Positions 42,291-48,889 of a DNA stretch of 64,000 nt are shown here, piece by piece. The first letter of the stretch is position 1; each line of letters starts with the position of its first letter. This DNA comes from Streptomyces sp. A2-16 (GTDB lineage Bacteria; Actinomycetota; Actinomycetes; Streptomycetales; Streptomycetaceae): positions 3,224,001-3,288,000 of the forward strand of contig NZ_CP063808.1 in NCBI RefSeq assembly GCF_018128905.1, read 5' to 3'. A model generated the notes under the pieces. It saw nothing but the letters and a program-made list of their open reading frames with translations. It was not told the origin of the DNA and did not search any database. A program made the position numbers and the translations under genes.

Positions 42291-43442
42291 ATGGACCGGA
42301 TCGGCTTCGGCGCGTTCCTCTCACCGCTGCACCCGCTCGGCGAGGACCCGACCCTCAGCATGTGGCGGGACATGGAACTGGTCGAATGGCTCGACCAGCT
42401 CGGCTACGACGAGTTCTGGGTGGGCGAGCACCACTCGGCCGGCTGGGGCACGATCGCCTCGCCCGAGCTGTTCATCGCCGCCGCCGCCGAGCGCACCCGC
42501 CACATCAGGCTCGGCACCGGCGTCACCAGCCTGCCGTACCACCACCCGTTCATGGTGGCCTCGCGGGCCGTGCAGCTCGACCACATGACGCGGGGCCGCT
42601 TCCAGCTCGGCGTCGGCGCCGGCTCGCTCCCCTCCGACATGCACATCCTCGGCATCGACCCGGCGCAGACCCGCCCGCGTACCGCCGAGGCCCTGGAGGT
42701 GATCCTGCACTTGCTGCGCAGCGAGGAGCCGCTGACCCGGAGCACCGACTGGTTCGAACTGCGCGACGCGCGCCTCCAGTTGCGCCCCTACTCGGCGGGC
42801 GGCATCCCCCTGGCGGTCTCCAGCGCCTCCTCGCCGAGCGGGATGCGGCTGGCGGGACGGCACGGCCTCGGCGCGCTCTCCCTCGGCACCCCCCGCCCCG
42901 GCACCTCGCCCAGCGACCTGCGCGCGCAATGGGAGCACGCCGAGGAGGCCGCCGCCGAGCACGGCCGCACCGCCGACCGTGCCGACTGGCGCGTCACCCT
43001 GCCCGTGCACATCGCGGAGACCCGGGAGGACGCCTACCGCGACGTGGTGGAGGGCTGGCTGCGCTACCGCAACGAGTACTGGGCCCAGACGCTCGGACTG
43101 CCGATCGCGCTCTCGCGCGCCGACGCCCGCAAGGCGCTGGAGACTGCCGTCGACAACCACGGTGCGATCATCGGTTCCGTGGACGACGCCATCGAGGCCG
43201 TCGCCCGCGTCCAGGAGGCCACCGGCGGCTTCGGCCGGCTCCTGGTCACGGTCCAGGACTGGGCGCCCCGCGACCGTATGAAGCACAGTTTCGAACTGCT
43301 CGCCCGGTTCGTCGCGCCCCGCTTCAACGGCTCGTTGCGCGGCCTCGAGGCCTCCCAGGAGTGGACCTCGCGGCAGACCCGGGCATGGGCCGAGCGGCAC
43401 GGCGCCACCCTGCTCGGCCGTCCGGCGCCCGCCACCAAGTAG
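42291..43442 (+). CDS. Luciferase-like (LLM) flavin-dependent monooxygenase
   Basis: The 383-residue bacterial-luciferase-like TIM-barrel protein (DELGYDEFWVGEHH-type motif reading QLGYDEFWVGEHHSAG, then LGTGVTSLPYHHPFMVASRAVQLDHMTRGRFQLGVGAG). It uses reduced flavin, which the flavin reductase at 44262 can supply. Its likely role is hydroxylation or epoxidation of the m-C7N ring, together with the FAD monooxygenase just upstream. A strong bidirectional hairpin follows. Confidence 0.9.
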   Translation: MDRIGFGAFLSPLHPLGEDPTLSMWRDMELVEWLDQLGYDEFWVGEHHSAGWGTIASPELFIAAAAERTRHIRLGTGVTSLPYHHPFMVASRAVQLDHMTRGRFQLGVGAGSLPSDMHILGIDPAQTRPRTAEALEVILHLLRSEEPLTRSTDWFELRDARLQLRPYSAGGIPLAVSSASSPSGMRLAGRHGLGALSLGTPRPGTSPSDLRAQWEHAEEAAAEHGRTADRADWRVTLPVHIAETREDAYRDVVEGWLRYRNEYWAQTLGLPIALSRADARKALETAVDNHGAIIGSVDDAIEAVARVQEATGGFGRLLVTVQDWAPRDRMKHSFELLARFVAPRFNGSLRGLEASQEWTSRQTRAWAERHGATLLGRPAPATK

Positions 43443-43460
43443 CGCCGGGACACGGACCAC

Positions 43461-43504
43461 GAAGCCGGGCGGCGGCCCCCTGGGAGGGGCCGCCGCCCGG
43501 CTTC
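43461..43504 (+). terminator. Bidirectional hairpin between convergent operons
   Basis: A perfect 19-bp stem, GAAGCCGGGCGGCGGCCCC (43461-43479) pairing with 43486-43504, with a 6-base loop. It lies between the stop codons of the LLM gene and the leftward ketoreductase gene. Confidence 0.9.
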
Positions 43505-43519
43505 GCGCGGTGCGCGCGC

Positions 43520-44224
43520 TCAGTGGCCCATGCCGAGACCGCCGTCCACCGGCAGGACCGCCCCGGTGACGTACGCGGCCTGGGGCGATGCCAGCCAGAA
43601 GACCGCCTCGGCGACCTCCTCGGCGGACGCGCTGCGGCCCAGCGGTACCTCGCTGAGGATCTGCTCGCGCCGCCGTTGCCCGAGGCCCTCGGTCATCTCG
43701 GTGTCCACCAGACCCGGCGCGACCACGTTCACGGTGATCGACCGCGGCCCGAACTCGCGGGCCAGCGACCTGGCGAGGCCCACCATGCCCGCCTTGCTCG
43801 ACGCGTAGTTGGCCTGCCCGGCCGAGCCGCGCAGCCCGGCCACCGACGACAGGAACACCATCCGCCCGCCCCGCCTGCGCACCATGTCGGCGGACGCCTG
43901 GCGAGCCACCCGGAAGGCACCCCCGAGGTTGGTCTCCAGCACCTGGGAGAACTGCTCGTCACTCATCCGCATCAGCAGCCCGTCGTCGGTGATGCCGGCG
44001 TTCGCCACCAGCACCTCCACCGGCCCGTGCGCCGTCTCCGCCTGCGCGAACGCCTCGGCGACCTGCTCGGCGTCCGTGACATCGCACTTGACGCCGAGCA
44101 GGCCCTCCGGGGCGCCCGAGCCGCGGTGGGTGACGGCCACCGAGTCGCCGTTGGCGGCGAACCGCCGGGCCACCGCGAGCCCGATGCCGCGGTTGCCGCC
44201 TGTCACCAGTACCGAACGTCCCAC
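43520..44224 (-). CDS. 3-Ketoacyl-ACP reductase (FabG-like SDR) of the polyene PKS
   Basis: The 234-residue SDR has TGGNRGIG, NAGI (VLVANAGITDD), catalytic Ser in LSSVAGLRG, YASSKAG and PGLVDTEMTEGL. This is the FabG pattern, so it reduces the beta-keto group after each KS cycle. It is the only FabG-like ketoreductase in the cluster and would serve both polyene chains. GTG 44224 has AAGGAG nine bases upstream. It is the last gene of the leftward thioesterase/flavin-reductase operon. Confidence 0.92.
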   Translation of the reverse strand: MGRSVLVTGGNRGIGLAVARRFAANGDSVAVTHRGSGAPEGLLGVKCDVTDAEQVAEAFAQAETAHGPVEVLVANAGITDDGLLMRMSDEQFSQVLETNLGGAFRVARQASADMVRRRGGRMVFLSSVAGLRGSAGQANYASSKAGMVGLARSLAREFGPRSITVNVVAPGLVDTEMTEGLGQRRREQILSEVPLGRSASAEEVAEAVFWLASPQAAYVTGAVLPVDGGLGMGH

Positions 44225-44261
44225 AGTGGTGTGCTCCTTCTCGAGTCGGTTCACGGATCGG

Positions 44262-44813
44262 TCAGGTCCTGGCCTGCGCGGGCCGGGGGCCCAGGACGGT
44301 GTAACCGCCCTGGTGGTGGACGAGCGGACGCCGGACCGGGTCGGCCGCGTGCACCGCCCCGACCCGGCCGAGGAACAGCACGTGGTCGCCGCCCGGGTAG
44401 ACGTGCTCGGTACGGCACTCCAGGGAGAACACCGCACCGGCCAGCAGCGCGTGCCCGCCGTCGCCGATCCGGCCGCCCAGGCGCTCCTGCGCCCGGTCGC
44501 CGCGCGGCCGGTCCCGGCCGGCGAACACCGCGGAGAGCTCCGCCTGGTCCTCGCCGAGTACGTTCACGGCGAAGCCGCCCGCCTCCTCGATCGCCCCGCG
44601 CAGTCTGCCCGTCGCGCCGACGCTCACCAGCACCAGCGGCGGGTCCAGCGAGATGGAGGTGACCGAACTCGCCGTCACCGCCTCGGTCGTGCCGCCGCTG
44701 CCCGCGGTGACGACCGTGACGCCGGTCGGCAGCAGGCCCATCGTGCGGCGGAAGAGCGCGGCGTCCACGGAGGCGGCACGGCCGCCCGGCCGCCGCGCAA
44801 CGTGCATCGACAT
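44262..44813 (-). CDS. Flavin reductase
   Basis: The 183-residue flavin reductase-like FMN-binding protein (TMGLLPTGVTVVTAG, VTASSVTSISLDPPLVLVSV, FAVNVLGEDQAELSAVFAG, EHVYPGGDHVLFLGRV) belongs to the short-chain HpaC family. It should provide FMNH2 or FADH2 to the luciferase-like monooxygenase at 42291, forming a two-component system. A GAGAGAGG site precedes ATG 44813. It lies between the thioesterase and ketoreductase genes in one operon. Confidence 0.92.
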   Translation of the reverse strand: MSMHVARRPGGRAASVDAALFRRTMGLLPTGVTVVTAGSGGTTEAVTASSVTSISLDPPLVLVSVGATGRLRGAIEEAGGFAVNVLGEDQAELSAVFAGRDRPRGDRAQERLGGRIGDGGHALLAGAVFSLECRTEHVYPGGDHVLFLGRVGAVHAADPVRRPLVHHQGGYTVLGPRPAQART

Positions 44814-44832
44814 GCGTTCGCCTCTCTCGGGT

Positions 44833-45288
44833 TCAGCGCTTGTAGACCAGGCAGGTCAGCCTGGCCGTGCAGGTCAGCCGCCCCTGGTCGTCGGTGATGG
44901 AGACCTGGTACGACGCCACCCGGTCGCCCCGCTGGAGCGGGGTGCACACACCGGTCACCAGGCCGCTGCGGGCGGCGCGGTGGTGCGTGCAGGACAGTTC
45001 GAGCCCGGCCACCGTGCCCCGCGGCGCGACGTGGAGGCCGGCCGCGACCGATCCGAGGGTCTCGACGAGCACCGCGTTGGCGCCGCCGTGCAGCCAGCCG
45101 AACGGCTGCTGGTTGCCGTCCACGGGCATCGTGCCGACCAGCCGGTCCGGGTCCCAGGACACGATCTCGATGCCCATCCGCGTCGCGAGCTGCCGGTCCG
45201 CGAGCGCGGGCGGCACCGACAACATGCTGCGGGGCACCGGCGGTTCGGCCGGCGCCGGGACGTCGGCCTTCACGGCCCTGCTCTCCAT
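44833..45288 (-). CDS. PaaI-type hotdog thioesterase
   Basis: The 151-residue protein has the PaaI/YigI thioesterase pattern (GTMPVDGNQQPFGWLHGGANAVLVETLGS, then ARLTCLVYKR). Such enzymes hydrolyse acyl-CoA or acyl-ACP thioesters. Here it may release the lower polyenoic acid before C5N attachment, or edit stalled ACPs. ATG 45288 is chosen since AGGAG lies upstream. It is the first gene of the leftward operon and is divergent from the amide-synthase gene. Confidence 0.88.
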   Translation of the reverse strand: MESRAVKADVPAPAEPPVPRSMLSVPPALADRQLATRMGIEIVSWDPDRLVGTMPVDGNQQPFGWLHGGANAVLVETLGSVAAGLHVAPRGTVAGLELSCTHHRAARSGLVTGVCTPLQRGDRVASYQVSITDDQGRLTCTARLTCLVYKR

Positions 45289-45541
45289 AGGTCTCTTCTC
45301 CTGGGTCGCGGACCCGAGCACCGTCGGGCACCGGGCTTCATTCCGTACTGTCGCGCGCCCGGGCAGGCCGGCCAAGACCTGATCCAGGTACCCGAATCTC
45401 ATCCGCCGGGGACGTCATCGGGGTGCACCATCGAGCAGGGCAGTCGGGTCTTATAAGCGCGAATCCGCTCTTCCAGAATTCATCCCGGCAGCGTTTCAGC
45501 GAGCCGCCCGACTGACGCATCCCGAGCCATCGGAGAACTCC
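45289..45541. promoter_or_regulatory. Divergent promoter region in the middle of the cluster
   Basis: The 253 bp between the thioesterase operon (leftward) and the amide-synthase/KAS III operon (rightward) should contain promoters for both. AT-richer patches such as CTTATAAGCGCGAA (about 45452) fit a promoter, but I cannot assign exact boxes. Confidence 0.55.
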
Positions 45542-46414
45542 TTGGAATTCGCGCCCCATTCCCCCTCGCCCGCGGATTCCGACCGTCTCCCCTGGCCGGA
45601 ATACCTGGACCGGATCGGCTACACCGGGCCGGTGGAGCCGACCGCGGACTGCCTGCGCGCCCTGCTCACCGCCCACCTCGGCGCCGTCCCCTACGAGATG
45701 CTCGAATCCCTCGAGGGGATCCGGCCCTCGCTGGAGTACGGCGACATCTTCGAGAAGCTGGTCCGCCGCCGGCGCGGCGGCACCTGCCTGGAGGCCACCC
45801 CGCTGTTCGGCGCGTTCCTGCGGTCCGCCGGGTTCGACGTGCGGCTGGTGGCCGCGCAGATGTGGCGGGTCAGCGGCGAGTGGTGGCCGCACTGGGACCA
45901 CCTGGTGCTGCTGGTCACCGTCGAAGGCACCACGTACCTCGTGGACGTCGGCTTCCTCATGCTCTCCCCGCCGCAGCCGCTGGACATCTCCGGCACCCTT
46001 GCGGAACAGGGCGGGTGGACGTTCCGCGTGGTGGCCGAGGACGACGGCCCGACCCTGCTGCGGGCCGACGCCCACGGGGTGTGGACGCCGGTGTACCGCT
46101 TCGCCTCGCAGCCGCTGGACATCCCGGACTACGCGTGGATCGTCGACTTCCACCTGACGGCCGAGGATTCCCCGCTGACCGGCAGCCTGCTGTGCTCGCG
46201 CACTCTGCCCGACGGCAAGGTCGCCGTCCTCGGCGACAACGTCGTACGGGCCCGCGGCGGCACCCAGACCATCGACTACCTCGCCGACGCCGACGAAGCG
46301 GCACAGGCGCTCGGGGAAGTCCTCGCGGGCCACCCCGAACTCGTCGCCGAGGCAGTCGGGGCCTGGCGCAAAGCCAGGGCGAACCGGCGCGAAAAGGCAC
46401 GCCGAATCATCTGA
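45542..46414 (+). CDS. Arylamine N-acetyltransferase-like amide synthase
   Basis: The 290-residue NAT-fold protein has a complete Cys82 (RRGGTCLEA)-His120 (HWDHLVLL)-Asp135 (YLVDVGF) triad. In rifamycin-type and asukamycin-type pathways this family makes an amide bond between a polyketide thioester and an aryl amine. Here it should join the upper cyclohexyl-polyene chain to the 3-amino group of the AHBA core. TTG 45542 is the start, with GGAGAA upstream. It opens the long operon ending with the flavin oxidoreductase at 55916. Confidence 0.92.
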   Translation: MEFAPHSPSPADSDRLPWPEYLDRIGYTGPVEPTADCLRALLTAHLGAVPYEMLESLEGIRPSLEYGDIFEKLVRRRRGGTCLEATPLFGAFLRSAGFDVRLVAAQMWRVSGEWWPHWDHLVLLVTVEGTTYLVDVGFLMLSPPQPLDISGTLAEQGGWTFRVVAEDDGPTLLRADAHGVWTPVYRFASQPLDIPDYAWIVDFHLTAEDSPLTGSLLCSRTLPDGKVAVLGDNVVRARGGTQTIDYLADADEAAQALGEVLAGHPELVAEAVGAWRKARANRREKARRII

Positions 46415-46446
46415 ACCCGCTCACCGAAACGAACAGGAATCGTCGC

Positions 46447-47499
46447 ATGGGCATATTCGGAAAACCGCTTGAGCGGTCCTGGGGAGTGGGGATCCGGGCG
46501 GTCGGCGGATATCTCCCCGAGAAGTCGGTCAGCAATACCGACCTGGAGGAGATCCTCCTCACCCGGGACGACTGGATCAGGGCGAACATCGGTGTCGAGA
46601 CCCGCCGGATGGCCGCCGACGACGAGCGCACCTCCGACCTCGGGGCCGCCGCCCTCAAGGACGCCTGCGCCCGCGCGGGCATCGACCCCGCCGAGGTCGA
46701 CCTCGTCATCTGCGGCACCTACACCCCCGACAACATGGCACCGCCCGCCGCGATGCTGGTGATCGACAAGGCGGGCGCGCACGGCGCCACCGGGTTCGAC
46801 ATCAACAGCGGTGCCTGCCCCGGCGGGGTGTTCGCCCTGGACGTCGGTGCCAAGTACCTCGCCTCCGGCGAGTACCGGCGTGTCGCCGTGGTCCTCGCCG
46901 ACGTCAACACCCGGACCATGGACTGGAAGGACCCCGGCCCGGCCGTCATCTTCGGCGACGGAGCCGCCTGCTACCTGCTGGAGCGCTGCCGCCCCGAACG
47001 GGGCCTCGGCCCCACCCTGCTGCACAGCGACCCGACCCGCTACCAGTCGGTCTGGGTGGCCCGCGAGAAGCGCGCCCTGCGCGACGGCACTCCGCTGACC
47101 AGCGGCTTCGGCGACAACTTCGCCCAGCTGTCGGGCCGCGACGTGCACGACTTCGCGGTCGGTGAAGTCCCCGTTCTCATCAAGGAGTTGCTCGCCCGGG
47201 CCGACCGCAGGGCCGACGCCATCGACCTGTTCGCGCTGCACCAGGCGAACCTCTACATCGTCCGCGGCATCATGGCCGCCCTCGGCGTCCCCGAGGACCG
47301 CACCGTCACCAACATCGAGAAGTACGGCAACACCTCGGGAGCCAGCGTGCCCCTGGTGCTGCGCGAGGCCCAGGACCTCGGCAGGCTCGCACCGGGCGAC
47401 GAGGTCGTGCTCGCCGCGTTCGGCTCCGGCCTGAGCGTCGGGGTCGCGCTGCTGCGCTGGTGCGGCGCCGAGGACTTCGAGACGGTGGCGACCTCGTGA
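46447..47499 (+). CDS. KAS III-type ketosynthase (first)
   Basis: The 350-residue FabH-like enzyme has triad Cys124 (INSGACPGG), His265 (ALHQANLYI) and Asn295 (YGNTSGASVP). The standard N-terminal SDDWI/R loop reads RDDWIRANIGVETRRM. It primes a polyene chain by condensing an acyl starter with malonyl-ACP. With a second KAS III next to it, one is expected for the cyclohexanecarboxyl starter and the other for the AHBA starter; assignment needs experiment. It overlaps the second gene by GTGA. Confidence 0.92.
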   Translation: MGIFGKPLERSWGVGIRAVGGYLPEKSVSNTDLEEILLTRDDWIRANIGVETRRMAADDERTSDLGAAALKDACARAGIDPAEVDLVICGTYTPDNMAPPAAMLVIDKAGAHGATGFDINSGACPGGVFALDVGAKYLASGEYRRVAVVLADVNTRTMDWKDPGPAVIFGDGAACYLLERCRPERGLGPTLLHSDPTRYQSVWVAREKRALRDGTPLTSGFGDNFAQLSGRDVHDFAVGEVPVLIKELLARADRRADAIDLFALHQANLYIVRGIMAALGVPEDRTVTNIEKYGNTSGASVPLVLREAQDLGRLAPGDEVVLAAFGSGLSVGVALLRWCGAEDFETVATS

Positions 47500-48596
47500 A
47501 CACCCTGCCCCCGCCCACCCGTTCCGCCTTCCGCGGCGCCCCGACCGGCCTGCTCGGACTCGGCACCTACCTGCCCTCGCGCAAGATCACCAACGAGGAG
47601 ATCGCCGAGCGGATCGACAGCTCCGACGAGTGGATCCGCAGCCGCTCCGGCATCCGCGTCCGCTACTGGGCCGAACCGTCCGAGACGGTCGAGTACATGG
47701 CCGCCACCGCAGCCGAACGGGCCCTGGAACACGCCGGGATCGACGCCCGCGAGGTCGGATGCGTGATCGTGTCGACCGTCTCCCACCTGCACCAGTTCCC
47801 CTCCCTCGCGGCCGGGGTCGCCCACCGCATCGGGGCTGGCGCACCCGGGGCCTTCGACATCTCCGCCGGCTGCGCGGGCTTCTGCTACGGGCTGTCCCTC
47901 GCGTCCGACATGATCACCGCGGGCAGCGCCCGCCACGTCCTGGTCATCGCCGTCGAACGGCTCTCCGAACTCCTCGACCCCACCGACCGCCACACCGCGT
48001 TCCTGTTCGGCGACGGGGCGGGCGCCGCCGTCGTCGGACCGAGCGACGAGCCCGGCGTGGGGCCCGTGGTGTGGGGTTCCGACGGCTCCCAGAAGGACAC
48101 CATCCGGCAGACGCACTCCTGGGCCGCGCTGCGCGAGACACCTGGACCGGGCCGGCCGTACATCACCATGGACGGTCGCGAGGTCTTCCGGTGGGCCGCC
48201 TACCAACTCGGCCCGATCGCCGAAGAGGCCCTGGCACGGGCCGGGGTGAGCGCCGCCGACCTCGACGCCTTCGTCCCGCACCAGGCCAACGCCCGGATCA
48301 CCGATGAACTGGTCAAGGGCCTCGGCCTGCCCGCCGAAGTCGCCGTGGCCCGCAGCGTCGAGATCCACGGCAACACCTCCGCGGTGTCCGTCCCGCTCGC
48401 CATCGAGGAACTGCTCGCCGGCGGCGACGCCACGCCAGGCGGCCTCGCGCTGCTGCTGTCCTTCGGCACCGGCCTCGTCTGGGCCGGCCAGGTCGTACGG
48501 CTGCCCCCGGCACCCTCCGGGCCGCCCCGGCCGGCCGCCACCGCACCCACCACCGACACCACCCCCACCGCACCCACGAAGGAGACCCGATCATGA
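47496..48596 (+). CDS. KAS III-type ketosynthase (second)
   Basis: The 366-residue FabH-like enzyme has triad Cys126 (ISAGCAGFC), His262 (VPHQANARI) and Asn293 (HGNTSAVSVP), and SDEWIRSRSGIRVR near the start. It is closer to housekeeping FabH motifs than its neighbour, so it may accept the CoA starter from the cyclohexanecarboxylate module; this is inference. The C-terminus ends in a Pro/Thr-rich tail. GTG 47496 and the ATG of the ACP gene downstream both overlap neighbouring genes by 4 bp. Confidence 0.92.
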   Translation: MNTLPPPTRSAFRGAPTGLLGLGTYLPSRKITNEEIAERIDSSDEWIRSRSGIRVRYWAEPSETVEYMAATAAERALEHAGIDAREVGCVIVSTVSHLHQFPSLAAGVAHRIGAGAPGAFDISAGCAGFCYGLSLASDMITAGSARHVLVIAVERLSELLDPTDRHTAFLFGDGAGAAVVGPSDEPGVGPVVWGSDGSQKDTIRQTHSWAALRETPGPGRPYITMDGREVFRWAAYQLGPIAEEALARAGVSAADLDAFVPHQANARITDELVKGLGLPAEVAVARSVEIHGNTSAVSVPLAIEELLAGGDATPGGLALLLSFGTGLVWAGQVVRLPPAPSGPPRPAATAPTTDTTPTAPTKETRS

Positions 48597-48847
48597 CCGC
48601 AGTGCAGAGCGACACCCTCCAGACCCTCAAGGAGATCCTCGACGAGGTCGCCGGAGTACCGGCCGAGGACGTCACACCCGACAGCTCCTTCACCGAGGAC
48701 CTCGCCCTGGACTCGCTGACCGTCGTGTCGCTGTTCGTCCTGGTCCAGCGCCGCTTCGGCACCGAGGTACCCAACGAGGTCTTCGACCAGCTCACCACCG
48801 TCGGCAAGGCGGTCGCCTACCTCGAACGCGGAGAGATCCCGGCCTGA
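48593..48847 (+). CDS. Acyl carrier protein (third)
   Basis: The 84-residue ACP has Ser41 in the standard DSL motif (EDLALDSLTVVSL). Its ATG overlaps the second KAS III stop. The coupling suggests it is the acceptor for the chain primed by that KAS III, while the two ACPs at 38.4-38.9 kb sit with KS/CLF. Confidence 0.92.
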   Translation: MTAVQSDTLQTLKEILDEVAGVPAEDVTPDSSFTEDLALDSLTVVSLFVLVQRRFGTEVPNEVFDQLTTVGKAVAYLERGEIPA

Positions 48848-48889
48848 CGGCCGCCACCCGCCCGACTCGACGAGCCGGAAAGGCAGTTC

